64,000 nt of DNA, taken from contig NZ_PQCD01000022.1 in NCBI RefSeq assembly GCF_002964705.1, positions 229,619 through 293,618 on the forward strand, given 5' to 3'. The notes below the pieces were generated by a model, which saw only the letters and a program-made list of their open reading frames with translations, was not told the DNA's origin and made no database searches. This DNA comes from Pseudoalteromonas sp. T1lg75. Lineage in GTDB: Bacteria; Pseudomonadota; Gammaproteobacteria; Enterobacterales; Alteromonadaceae. Both the position numbers and the translations under genes were made by a program. Every line of letters starts with the position of its first letter. Position 1 is the stretch's first letter. Shown in pieces: positions 1-8,425 of the stretch.

Positions 1-908
1 TAGGTCATTTCTTTTGCCGCATGGGTGTCACCGGTATTAGTCAGGTGACGCGCTTGTACCGCAGCAACCAAGGAAGGCACGGCAATGCCCAATTCCAAGG
101 CATTTTGCGCCGTCCATAAGCCCGTGCCCTTGGCGCCAACCTTGTTGTCGATTAAATCGACTAAGGCAGTGCCTTCTGTGGTTTCCAGTCTAAGAATATG
201 GCTGGAAATAGCCAGTAGATAGCTGTTGAGTTCGCCTTCTGACCAGGCATCGAAGATTTCGGCGATTTGCTGTGGGGTCTTACCCGCGCCCAGGCGCAAT
301 AATTGGTAAACCTCGGCGATTAACTGCATCAGCGCATATTCGATGCCGTTATGTACCATTTTTACAAAATGGCCGCTGGCGGATTGGCCCACACGGGCAA
401 AACAAGACTCGCCATTGTAGCTGGCCGCTACTTTTTCAAAGGAAGACTCGATGCGCTCCCAGCCGCCCTCTGAGCCACTGGCCATCATCGCCGGACCATG
501 GCGAGCACCCTCGGCCCCACCGGAGATACCCATGGTGGCGAATTCAAATTTATTCTGATATTTCAGTTTGCGGGCAATACCGTCTTTGTAATTACTGTTA
601 CCGCAGTCGACGATGATGTCATCTTTGCTCACACCCGCATCAACCAGGTCCTGACACACACGATCAACCAGTTCACCGGCAGGCACCAACAAGAGGATGG
701 AGCGTGGCGCTTCTAAACGACGCACCATATCATGAAGATCGGAGACGATATGCAAGCGATCGGCCGTTCCTTGCGATTTGGCGCAGCTTAGTAATTCTTC
801 ACCAGCGTCTGGATTTTTATCATAAGCAACGAGCGTGAGCCCTTTTTCGATTAAGTTCAAAGCAAGATTTTTGCCCATCACTCCCAGACCTACTAATGCT
901 ACTTGCAT
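1..908 (-). CDS. gnd: 6-phosphogluconate dehydrogenase, decarboxylating (C-terminal part lies beyond the left edge)
   Basis: Oxidises and decarboxylates 6-phosphogluconate to ribulose 5-phosphate with NADP+, in the cytosolic pentose phosphate pathway. The minus strand reads from an ATG at 908 straight to the window edge with no stop, giving about 302 residues of a family usually 470-510 long. Visible are the N-terminal Rossmann loop GLGVMGKNLALNL, the substrate-binding stretch GISGGAEGARHGP, and the catalytic KMVHNGIEY segment. An AGGAGG ribosome site lies 7 bases before the ATG, fixing the start. It is divergent from pykA-pfkA, so the shared upstream region controls pentose phosphate and lower glycolysis genes together. 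Identification is very secure; only the C-terminal half is unseen. Confidence 0.96.
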   Translation of the reverse strand, partial: MQVALVGLGVMGKNLALNLIEKGLTLVAYDKNPDAGEELLSCAKSQGTADRLHIVSDLHDMVRRLEAPRSILLLVPAGELVDRVCQDLVDAGVSKDDIIVDCGNSNYKDGIARKLKYQNKFEFATMGISGGAEGARHGPAMMASGSEGGWERIESSFEKVAASYNGESCFARVGQSASGHFVKMVHNGIEYALMQLIAEVYQLLRLGAGKTPQQIAEIFDAWSEGELNSYLLAISSHILRLETTEGTALVDLIDNKVGAKGTGLWTAQNALELGIAVPSLVAAVQARHLTNTGDTHAAKEMT

Positions 909-948
909 CGAGTTTCCTCCTCGGTATAAACGTGTGACTGGTCTAGAA

Positions 949-960
949 CACCCATGGGTG
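949..960. promoter_or_regulatory. Perfect 12-bp palindrome in the gnd leader
   Basis: CACCCATGGGTG is a perfect palindrome ending 41 bases upstream of the gnd start codon. It could be an operator, but no regulator is known to me for this exact word. In the rest of the 416-base gap (909-1324) I see the pykA promoter region, a 9-bp direct repeat TGTTAGCGT at 975 and 1014, and no gene. Confidence 0.3.
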
Positions 961-1188
961 CAACAACATAATAATGTTAGCGTAAGAGCCTAACTCGCTG
1001 ACAAATATTCACCTGTTAGCGTGTCTGTGCCCGGCGCTTGGATTGACCACCTTTAAAAATTGGGTGTATAACCTGATTACGGCGGGCATTATAGGGAAAA
1101 CTATGCACCATTCAATCCCCGCCTTGGAATTATATCAAATTAGCCCAATATCATTGCATAAAGGAGTCAGCTGGCGATTATAGCACAA

Positions 1189-1217
1189 TTGACTGCATCT
1201 GACACCGGTGTCATACT
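1189..1217 (+). promoter_or_regulatory. Probable pykA promoter with a 14-bp palindromic operator in its spacer
   Basis: TTGACT (1189-1194) and CATACT (1212-1217) are 17 bases apart, a good sigma-70 arrangement. The perfect palindrome TGACACCGGTGTCA (1200-1213) fills the spacer and touches the -10 box, so a bound protein would block RNA polymerase. Palindromes with a central CG such as this are typical of LacI/GntR-type sugar regulators; the regulator here is inferred, not seen. The predicted leader to pykA is about 100 bases. Confidence 0.55.
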
Positions 1218-1324
1218 ACCGAAACATAAATAGTAAAAAATAAGTAAAAAGCGGACTCCAAGCTGTAATCAAGCCAGAGTTTGCTACCATGCTATAAAAG
1301 CAAATACGCCTACGGGAGACTTTA

Positions 1325-2761
1325 ATGCTTAGACGTACAAAAATCGTGGCCACCCTTGGTCCGGCAACGGACAGAGACAATAATCTAGAAAAAATCATCC
1401 GCGCCGGCGCTAATGTGGTGCGCTTAAACTTTTCCCATGGTAAAGCCGCCGACCATCAGCAACGTGCCGATGCGGTACGTGATATTGCCAGTCGCTTAGG
1501 TGTTCACGTCGCCATTCTTGCCGATTTACAAGGCCCTAAAATTCGTGTTTCCACCTTTAAGAATGGCAAGGTTACCCTCACCCAGGGCGAAAAATTTATT
1601 CTTGATGCGGACTTAGGCCCAGATCAAGGCGATATCAACGGCGTCGGAATCGACTACAAAGAACTACCTCAGGATGTAAAAAGCGACGACCTGCTGTTAT
1701 TAAACGATGGCCTTATTCAACTAACTGTTGACCATGTTGAAGGCAACAAGGTCCACTGTATCGTCAAAGTCGGTGGCGTGCTGTCGAACAATAAGGGCAT
1801 TAACCGCCTAGGCGGCGGCTTAACGGCACCGGCCTTTACCGATAAAGACAAAGAAGACCTGATCACCGCCACCGACATTGGCGTTGATTATATCGCCGTG
1901 TCATTCCCACGCTCTGGGGAAGATATGCGCTATGTACGCTCTTTGGCCGAAAAAGCGGGCTCTAAGGCGCAATTGCTGGCCAAGATTGAGCGCGCCGAAG
2001 CGGTCGAAAGCGTTGAAGCCATCGACGATATCATTCTCGCTTCCGATGCGGTCATGGTGGCCCGTGGTGATCTGGGTGTGGAAATTGGCGATGCCGAGCT
2101 GGTGGGTAAACAAAAAACCATCATCAATCGTGCCCGCTCGCTTAATCGTGTAGTGATCACCGCCACGCAAATGATGGAGTCTATGATAGACAATCCCATG
2201 CCGACCCGCGCCGAGGTGATGGACGTGGCCAACGCAGTATTGGACGGCACAGATGCGGTCATGCTCTCTGCCGAAACTGCGGCCGGTGACTACCCGGAGC
2301 AAACGGTTGCGACCATGGCGCGCGTTTGTTTGGGTGCCGAATCGCAAAAAGAAACACATATTTCCAAACACCGTCTCGATAGCATGTTTGCCGACAACGC
2401 CGAAACCATTGCCCTTTCGGCCATGTATGCGGCCAACCACCTAGGCACGGTTAAAGCCATCGTCGCCCTGACCGAGTCCGGTAACACGGCCAAGCTGATG
2501 TCGCGTATTTCGTCGGGTCTGCCCATCTATTCGCTATCACGTCACCAGCAAACCCTGGGACAGTCTGCGTTATATCGCGGTGTCTACCCGGTGCACTTTG
2601 ATTCAAGCCAATATGAGAAGGAAGAGATTGCCAGTCAGGCGCTTGCTCGCTTGGTTGAACTGGGCGATCTGCAGCAAGGTGATACCGTGATCCTCACCCA
2701 CGGCGACATGATGGAAACCGTTGGTGCCACAAATACCTTGAAAATTGTCACCGTTCAATAA
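1325..2761 (+). CDS. pykA: Pyruvate kinase, PykA type
   Basis: Makes pyruvate and ATP from phosphoenolpyruvate and ADP, the last glycolytic step. The 478-residue protein closely follows E. coli PykA (480 residues): N-terminal [18 protein letters not shown], the FSHG turn, ADLQGPKIR in the A/B domain junction, metal- and PEP-binding segments KIERAEAV and [12 protein letters not shown], and the TATQMMESM signature. The start is supported by GGGAG seven bases upstream. pfkA follows after 38 bases on the same strand with no terminator between, so the two are likely co-transcribed from the promoter at about 1189-1217. The long open frames on the opposite strand inside this gene are shadows. Confidence 0.97.
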   Translation: MLRRTKIVATLGPATDRDNNLEKIIRAGANVVRLNFSHGKAADHQQRADAVRDIASRLGVHVAILADLQGPKIRVSTFKNGKVTLTQGEKFILDADLGPDQGDINGVGIDYKELPQDVKSDDLLLLNDGLIQLTVDHVEGNKVHCIVKVGGVLSNNKGINRLGGGLTAPAFTDKDKEDLITATDIGVDYIAVSFPRSGEDMRYVRSLAEKAGSKAQLLAKIERAEAVESVEAIDDIILASDAVMVARGDLGVEIGDAELVGKQKTIINRARSLNRVVITATQMMESMIDNPMPTRAEVMDVANAVLDGTDAVMLSAETAAGDYPEQTVATMARVCLGAESQKETHISKHRLDSMFADNAETIALSAMYAANHLGTVKAIVALTESGNTAKLMSRISSGLPIYSLSRHQQTLGQSALYRGVYPVHFDSSQYEKEEIASQALARLVELGDLQQGDTVILTHGDMMETVGATNTLKIVTVQ

Positions 2762-2799
2762 ATAGTTAACATAGGTTTTAGCAACACACGCAAAGACTT

Positions 2800-3789
2800 A
2801 TGTCTAAACAAAAACGTATAGCAATGATCACTTCCGGGGGCGATGCCCCCGGAATGAACTCCGCCATCCGCGCCATCACTCTCAAAGCGCTCTCGTGCAA
2901 TTACCAGATAATTGGTTACCACGGAGGTTATAACGGCCTCATTGACGAAAATTACACCGAGCTCGGTGCCCATCAAGTCAACGATATAATTCATCGCGGT
3001 GGAACCATTATTAAGTCCGCCCGTTGTCCGGCGATGCACACGGAGTCAGGTATTCTCCAGGCGGCCAACAGTTTACGAAAATGCCATGTTGATGCCCTGA
3101 TCGTGATCGGCGGAGACGGCAGCTTCAAGGGGGCCGAGGCACTTAGCGCACACTGGTCGGGACAAATTATTGGCATTCCCGGCACCATAGATAACGATAT
3201 CAATGGCACCGACGCGACCATAGGCTTTTACACGGCCATAGACACCGCGCTCGGCTGCATCGATAAAATTCGCGATACGGCGCAAGCGTTCGAACGAACA
3301 TTTGTGGTCGAAGTGATGGGACGCGATTGCGGCATTATTGCCATGGAAGCGGGTTTGGCCAGCGGTGCTGAACAGATCATCTGCAAAGAGCTCATTGACG
3401 ATGAGCAGCAATTTATTGCCCAGTTGAAACAAGATGTCGCGTTATCGCTAGCCCAGGATGCGGCGCACAGCTATGTGCTGGTGATGGCAGAGCATTCGTT
3501 AAGTATCAGCGCCCAAGAGCTGGCTGAGCAGCTCAGTGACTTCACTGGAGTCGATAGTCGCAGCGCCATTTTAGGATATGTTCAGCGTGGCGGTGCCCCC
3601 GTGGCCGGCGATAGAATACTGGCCACCCAATTGGGAGTCGAGGCGGTTAAGCAAATAGAGCTTGGAAATACCGGCATCATGGTCGGCATTGAAAACGCCC
3701 AAGTGACGACCACTGCACTTAGCGACACCTCGGATACCCAGGCCCGCAATGTGAACTTCGTAGCGCGACTCAAAGAATATCGCCTTTGA
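2800..3789 (+). CDS. pfkA: ATP-dependent 6-phosphofructokinase
   Basis: Phosphorylates fructose 6-phosphate to fructose 1,6-bisphosphate, the committing step of glycolysis. The 329 residues match the bacterial PfkA family (about 320): ATP site TSGGDAPGMN near residue 11, GGDGS near 104, catalytic PGTIDNDINGTD near 127, EVMGRDCG near 168, and the C-terminal effector/substrate region QRGGAPVAGDR. Many Shewanella lack this enzyme, so its presence here helps limit the likely host. It sits 38 bases after pykA, and a terminator follows at once, which defines a pykA-pfkA operon. The ribosome site is weak, so translation may depend partly on the upstream gene. Confidence 0.95.
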   Translation: MSKQKRIAMITSGGDAPGMNSAIRAITLKALSCNYQIIGYHGGYNGLIDENYTELGAHQVNDIIHRGGTIIKSARCPAMHTESGILQAANSLRKCHVDALIVIGGDGSFKGAEALSAHWSGQIIGIPGTIDNDINGTDATIGFYTAIDTALGCIDKIRDTAQAFERTFVVEVMGRDCGIIAMEAGLASGAEQIICKELIDDEQQFIAQLKQDVALSLAQDAAHSYVLVMAEHSLSISAQELAEQLSDFTGVDSRSAILGYVQRGGAPVAGDRILATQLGVEAVKQIELGNTGIMVGIENAQVTTTALSDTSDTQARNVNFVARLKEYRL

Positions 3790-3800
3790 ACTTAGCACAA

Positions 3801-3828
3801 TAAAGGCCGTGTAAACGGCCCCTTTGTT
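3801..3828 (+). terminator. Rho-independent terminator after pfkA
   Basis: Stem GGCCGT (3805-3810) / ACGGCC (3815-3820), extended by flanking A and T tracts. The tracts on both sides suggest it also stops transcription from the convergent gene ending at 3827. Confidence 0.75.
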
Positions 3829-4300
3829 ATCCTTCGGCGTATGCCTTGTCGCTTCGCCCATACCAGATTTGGTATTTATCACCTTGGTATTTTAACAAGG
3901 TAAATAAATAGCCCGACGTCAGCATGATCAAACCACCAATCAACGCGGCTTCATTCATAACACCCAAGAAGCAAAAAAGGTAGCCACACACATGACTGAG
4001 TCGCTCAACATTATGAGCCGAGCGCCGTGTTGGCCTCAATTGCAAAAAATTAAAGACGAACCAAACCCTTAAAAACAAAGGCAGGTTTTTCCAGTTCTCT
4101 GAGCTTCTATCTATCATCACTTTCTCCTGATTCAATGTAGCTAAATCGACATTGAGTGCAGCAGCCAGGCACTTTTGAGACTCTAAACTCGCATTGGCAC
4201 CACTTTCTATCCTTTGCACCGTTCTCACGTTGAGCCCGGACATCTGTGCCAATTGCTCTTGCGATAATTGTCGACTCAAACGTAATTGTTTCAAATTCAT
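3827..4300 (-). CDS. XRE-family helix-turn-helix protein with C-terminal membrane domain
   Basis: 157 residues from an ATG at 4300, preceded by AGAGGCAGG. The frame is open further upstream, but the MNLKQLRLSRQLSQEQLAQ start gives a clean XRE helix-turn-helix (about residues 1-55, with SGLNVRTVQRIESG as the recognition region). The C-terminal half has two hydrophobic stretches (around 105-125 and 125-140), resembling the 2TM domain found behind HTH domains in small membrane-tethered regulators. The target genes are unknown. It converges with pfkA and lies downstream of the LytTR pair, separated from it by a terminator. The DNA-binding assignment is firm; the membrane-tethered role is an inference. 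Confidence 0.8.
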   Translation of the reverse strand: MNLKQLRLSRQLSQEQLAQMSGLNVRTVQRIESGANASLESQKCLAAALNVDLATLNQEKVMIDRSSENWKNLPLFLRVWFVFNFLQLRPTRRSAHNVERLSHVCGYLFCFLGVMNEAALIGGLIMLTSGYLFTLLKYQGDKYQIWYGRSDKAYAEG

Positions 4301-4418
4301 TGCCTGCCTCTTACTGCTTATCCATGTCAAAGTGAAGATTGGACGAATATTAACACTGTCAGGTACGAAAGCTTCCCGACATTTACCCGACAGCGACCAT
4401 TTCACAGCCTTAGCACAA

Positions 4419-4450
4419 CAAAAAAGCGAGCACTCAGGTCTCGCTTTTAA
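4419..4450 (-). terminator. Terminator after the LytTR regulator gene
   Basis: AAAAGCGAG (4422-4430) pairs with CTCGCTTTT (4440-4448) across a 9-base loop. A and T runs on either side fit use on both strands. Confidence 0.75.
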
Positions 4451-4482
4451 TAAGGTCTAAAATTTTGACAAGGCGCTTGCTA

Positions 4483-5310
4483 TTAATTAGCTAACGCCGC
4501 CTTCACCTTATCGCGGTAGCTACGACTCACCTTCAGCTCTTGGCCATTGCTCAACACCAAAAGGTATTCACCACTGACCTGAGTCACCAGTTTGCTGATC
4601 TGTTTGGAGTTGACGATGGCACTGCGATGAACGCGCACAAATAAGCTGGGGTCGAGCTCGCGCTCCAACTCTTTCATGGTTTTACGCAGGATATGGGTTT
4701 GTCCATCACCACAATGAAGACACATATAATCGCCTGCGGCGTCTACCCATTGAATGCTGTTGGTGGGCACGCGGATGATCTCACCCTGCTCTTTCACCGC
4801 CAAAGATTCCGGATAACGCTTGGTTTCCAAGCTATCACCACTGGCGAGTTTCTTAAGAATTTCTTCGCAGTTATTACCGGTGATCCCGGCAACGAAACTG
4901 GCAAGCTTTTTCTTATGAAGGTTATCTTGTTGTGTTTTTAGATGTGATTGCACTTTTTCCACCGCCTGTTTTAGTCTTTCGTCATCCACAGGTTTGAGCA
5001 CATAATCGAGCGCATGTACTTCAAAGGCCTGCACGGCATAGCGATCGAAGGCGGTAACGAACACCACTAGGGGTTGCTTCTCGGCGGGCAAGTGCGCAAG
5101 CGCATCCGCGACCTCGAAGCCGTTCATTCCTGGCATCTGAATATCCAAAAAGACCAAATCAATCGTTTGCGCCTGGCACAAGGCCACCGCATCGCTGCCT
5201 TGGGCACATTGTTCAACCACTTCGATGTTATCGAGTTGGGCCAAACGCACAGCCAGGCCCTTGCGAGCTAACGACTCATCGTCGACGATCAGGGTTTTAA
5301 TGGTACTCAC
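4483..5310 (-). CDS. LytTR-family response regulator
   Basis: 275 residues. The N-terminal receiver domain (about 1-120) carries the acidic pair D10/D11, the phospho-acceptor D56 in FLDIQMPG, a conserved T in FVTAFD, and K in LKPVD. A C-terminal LytTR DNA-binding domain (about 165-272) contains RVHRSAIVN and KVSRSYRDKV. It overlaps the upstream kinase gene by 4 bases (ATGA), so the two are a translationally coupled two-component system. The architecture is that of BtsR/YpdB/AlgR-type regulators. No target promoter is evident in this window. Confidence 0.92.
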   Translation of the reverse strand: MSTIKTLIVDDESLARKGLAVRLAQLDNIEVVEQCAQGSDAVALCQAQTIDLVFLDIQMPGMNGFEVADALAHLPAEKQPLVVFVTAFDRYAVQAFEVHALDYVLKPVDDERLKQAVEKVQSHLKTQQDNLHKKKLASFVAGITGNNCEEILKKLASGDSLETKRYPESLAVKEQGEIIRVPTNSIQWVDAAGDYMCLHCGDGQTHILRKTMKELERELDPSLFVRVHRSAIVNSKQISKLVTQVSGEYLLVLSNGQELKVSRSYRDKVKAALAN

Positions 5311-6380
5311 TCTGTTACTGCCTTCTCATAAGGGATACGAATGTTGACGGTTAAACCGGTCGGCGTATTCCCTGATAATACAAATGAATAATTGTTCTCG
5401 TAAAGTGTCTTTAATCTATCCTTGGTGTTGGCGATACCAACACCACCGGCATTAAGCAGCTGCCCGTCTTTAAGCTCGGTACCCGGTCCATTATCGCTGA
5501 CCTCAAGCAACAACTCCTTGGCAAACACCTGAGCCTTAACGCTGATCACACCCCCTTGGGTCATATGAGCGATGGCATACTTCAACGAGTTTTCAATTAA
5601 CGGCTGTAGGATAAGGCTTGGCACCAAGGCTTCTCTGGCCTCGTCGCTGATATCCATCTGTACAGCCAAGCGGTCGTCAAATCGCACCCGCTCAATATCT
5701 AAATATAGACTCAGGGCGTGCAGCTCTTGCTCTAACGCCACTTTTTTTATGGGGTCGGTGTTGAGTGTGTAGCGCAAAAAGTCACTCAAACGGGACACCA
5801 TTTTGTTTGCATCCTTGTTTTCCTCAACCAAGATCAGGGTCGATATGGCATTAAGAGTATTAAACAAAAAATGCGGATTTAACTGGTAACGCAGCATTTT
5901 TAATTGCGCTTCATGGGCCATGGTATTGGCTTTGAGCGCCTTTTGCCGCTCTCCCTGAAGCAACTGATAGTATTTGATCCCGAAATACAAACCACTCCAA
6001 CATAAAATGATATAAACCGAATCCAGGCCTTGCTGGAAGTAGTAAAACCATTCGTCGGGTCTATACCCGTGGCGATAAATTTCCCATAGGTTAAACTTTT
6101 GTACCACGGACCACAGGGTTCCGGTGATATAGGACACCCCAAACACCACCAGCACCAAAATCCAGGGTTTGGCATTCCACACCCGGCGGTACAAATAGCG
6201 CAGCGGCACCGTCATCAGGCACCCGGCATAGGCATTAAGCAAGATCACGAACACGTAAATATCACGCATTTCGAAGACCTTGGAGCCGATGTAATTAACC
6301 AGGGCGTAGCCTATCCATCCTGCGATTTGCAAAACCCAGAAAAAACGCTGGCGATTATCGACTAATTGCTGCCAATTCAA
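5307..6380 (-). CDS. LytS/AlgZ-type sensor histidine kinase
   Basis: 357 residues. Four hydrophobic segments in the first 140 residues form a membrane sensor region with little periplasmic sequence, followed by a short coiled stretch. The His_kinase domain (PF06580 type) has the phospho-acceptor histidine in NPHFLFNTLNAIS, and an ATPase domain with LIENSLKYA and DNGPG. This is the compact AlgZ/FimS-like form without a 5TM-LytS domain. The start appears to be TTG at 6380, with AGGGAG 12 bases upstream; a nearby GTG is in another frame and soon stops. It is the partner of the downstream LytTR regulator. The signal sensed is unknown. Confidence 0.9.
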   Translation of the reverse strand: MNWQQLVDNRQRFFWVLQIAGWIGYALVNYIGSKVFEMRDIYVFVILLNAYAGCLMTVPLRYLYRRVWNAKPWILVLVVFGVSYITGTLWSVVQKFNLWEIYRHGYRPDEWFYYFQQGLDSVYIILCWSGLYFGIKYYQLLQGERQKALKANTMAHEAQLKMLRYQLNPHFLFNTLNAISTLILVEENKDANKMVSRLSDFLRYTLNTDPIKKVALEQELHALSLYLDIERVRFDDRLAVQMDISDEAREALVPSLILQPLIENSLKYAIAHMTQGGVISVKAQVFAKELLLEVSDNGPGTELKDGQLLNAGGVGIANTKDRLKTLYENNYSFVLSGNTPTGLTVNIRIPYEKAVTE

Positions 6381-6506
6381 AATTCACTAAACTCCCTGCT
6401 AACGCCATCAATATCCATGCGCGCTGCATACTTATCTAACATCATTATTAATAAAGCCAACCCAAAAGGCACTGTATTTGGTCTTATCTAACCCTTCCTT
6501 CAACGC

Positions 6507-6535
6507 AAAAACGCCGCACAAGGGGTGCGGCGTTT
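6507..6535 (-). terminator. Terminator after maeA
   Basis: Ten-base stem AAACGCCGCA (6509-6518) / TGCGGCGTTT (6526-6535). On the minus strand it is followed by a T run, as expected for the malic enzyme gene ending at 6552. Confidence 0.85.
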
Positions 6536-6551
6536 GCAGGAAAGGCGTCGA

Positions 6552-8270
6552 TTAAATACTCACACGCTTATAGTTGCGGTACTCGGGATGCCAGTAGTTT
6601 TTGTCTATGGCCTTAATGATATCCTCATCACTGACCTCCAGCGCCTCACCCTGCTCGATGGCGACTTTGGCAACGGCAAAAGCGATACGTTTAGACAGGG
6701 CTTCGATTTGAGTCAAAGGCGGCAACAGGCTGCCCATCCCTGAGTTGGCTAACGGCGAACTCGACGCCAAGGTCTCGCTGGCGGCCATCAGCATTTCATC
6801 GCTAATGCGCTTGGCTTTAATGGCAATCACGCCCAAGCCTATGCCCGGGAAGATATAGCTGTTGTTACACTGGGGAATGGTGTAATCCTTACCCTCATGG
6901 TTAATGGTACCGAACGGGCTGCCGGTGGCAATAATGGCCTCGCCATTGGTCCAGTTAAGCACATCCTGTGGGTGCGCCTCTACCTGTTTCGATGGGTTAG
7001 ACAGCGGGAAAATAATCGGCTGAGGATTATTCTCGGCCATGGTACGCACAACCTGCTCGGTAAAGAGGCCAGGCTGACCTGACACCCCGATTAAAATACC
7101 CGGCTCGGCGCAGTGCATCACATCCAATAAGGACGGATAATCGCCGCTGTATTTCCACTGTGCCAGATTATCCTGAGACTGCATTAGTGCCTGCTGGAAA
7201 TCACGCAAGCCTTCCATGCCTTCAGTGAGCAGACCAAAACGGTCAACCATAAAGATTTGACTACGCGCCTGGGCATCGCTAATGCCTTCTGACACCATTT
7301 GGCTGATCACCTGCTCGGCAATACCACAGCCTGCAGAGCCAGCGCCAACGAACACTACCTTTTGCTCGCTTAATTTCGTGCCCTTGACGCGACAAGCGGC
7401 CAATAAGGTACCTACGGTCACCGCGGCGGTGCCCTGTATATCGTCATTAAAGCTACAGATCTCATCGCGATAGCGTTTTAACAATGGCATGGCATTAGGT
7501 TGCGCGAAGTCTTCAAACTGCAACATCACATTCGGCCAGCGGCGTTTAACCGCTTTGATGAAGAGATCAAGAAACTCGTCGTATTCCGCCTGGCTGATAC
7601 GTGGATGGCGGGCACCCATGTACATGGGGTCGTTCAATAATTTCTCATTATTGGTGCCCACATCCAGCATCACTGGCAATGTATAGGCCGGGCTAATGCC
7701 ACCACAGGCGGTATACAGGGAAAGTTTACCGATAGGAATACCCATACCCCCAATCCCCTGGTCGCCCAGACCCAAGATACGCTCACCGTCGGTCACTACG
7801 ATGACCTTGACCTTGCCCTTGGTGGCATTACGGAGAATATCATCGATATTGTGCCTGTCTTCATAGGCAATAAAAAGGCCACGAGAACTGCGGTAAATAT
7901 CGGAGAACTGCTCACAGGCATCACCCACGGTTGGCGTGTAGATGATAGGCATCATCTCTTCGATATGATCACGCACCAAACGGTAATACAGGGTCTCATT
8001 ATTATCTTGAATGGCGCGCAGATAGATATGCTTGTTTAGGTTGTCACGAAAGCTCGAATACTGCTGATAACAACGCTCGACTTGCTCTTCGATGGTTTCA
8101 AAGCGTGGCGGTAGTAAGCCAGCCAGGTTAAAGCTTTCACGCTCACGCTGGGTAAATGCACTGCCTTTGTTTAATAAAGGCGTTTCTAACAGAGTGGGGC
8201 CAGAATAAGGAATATAAAGATAATTTGGATCGCTGGATTGTGTTTGAGATGCGGATGATTTATCAGTCAT
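6552..8270 (-). CDS. maeA: NAD-dependent malic enzyme (oxaloacetate-decarboxylating)
   Basis: Converts malate to pyruvate and CO2 with NAD+, linking the TCA cycle to pyruvate. The 572 residues match the E. coli MaeA/SfcA type (565), not the longer MaeB fusion, as there is no phosphotransacetylase-like tail. Visible are the malate-binding segment [15 protein letters not shown], the [16 protein letters not shown] motif, metal-binding EDFAQPNA and FNDDIQGTA, and the NAD-binding loop [14 protein letters not shown]. It is monocistronic: a terminator follows directly and the neighbouring genes are separated by more than 150 bases. Confidence 0.96.
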   Translation of the reverse strand: MTDKSSASQTQSSDPNYLYIPYSGPTLLETPLLNKGSAFTQRERESFNLAGLLPPRFETIEEQVERCYQQYSSFRDNLNKHIYLRAIQDNNETLYYRLVRDHIEEMMPIIYTPTVGDACEQFSDIYRSSRGLFIAYEDRHNIDDILRNATKGKVKVIVVTDGERILGLGDQGIGGMGIPIGKLSLYTACGGISPAYTLPVMLDVGTNNEKLLNDPMYMGARHPRISQAEYDEFLDLFIKAVKRRWPNVMLQFEDFAQPNAMPLLKRYRDEICSFNDDIQGTAAVTVGTLLAACRVKGTKLSEQKVVFVGAGSAGCGIAEQVISQMVSEGISDAQARSQIFMVDRFGLLTEGMEGLRDFQQALMQSQDNLAQWKYSGDYPSLLDVMHCAEPGILIGVSGQPGLFTEQVVRTMAENNPQPIIFPLSNPSKQVEAHPQDVLNWTNGEAIIATGSPFGTINHEGKDYTIPQCNNSYIFPGIGLGVIAIKAKRISDEMLMAASETLASSSPLANSGMGSLLPPLTQIEALSKRIAFAVAKVAIEQGEALEVSDEDIIKAIDKNYWHPEYRNYKRVSI

Positions 8271-8425
8271 GATGCCTACTTAGCGCAGAATACAATTGCC
8301 TGATATTATTGCCCCTTGGGCTCAAATTGCAAACCCAAATCGGTTAGATTACGTATTCATTCCCAGTTTTTGAGCTTGTTAGCAATTAACCAACAAGCCC
8401 ATGAATTTATATTAACATTGACGCC

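Noticed and set aside
498..716. Plus-strand open frames within the first 900 bases
   Set aside because: They are antisense to gnd, which reads through the whole segment with conserved motifs.
1901..2440. 179-codon open frame on the minus strand inside pykA
   Set aside because: It lies antisense to a strongly conserved gene and has no ribosome site or family resemblance; it is a codon-bias shadow.
8370..8400. Inverted repeat between ggt and maeA resembling a terminator
   Set aside because: The stem GCTTGTT/AACAAGC is short, and on the minus strand it is followed by A rather than T, so it does not support a ggt terminator.
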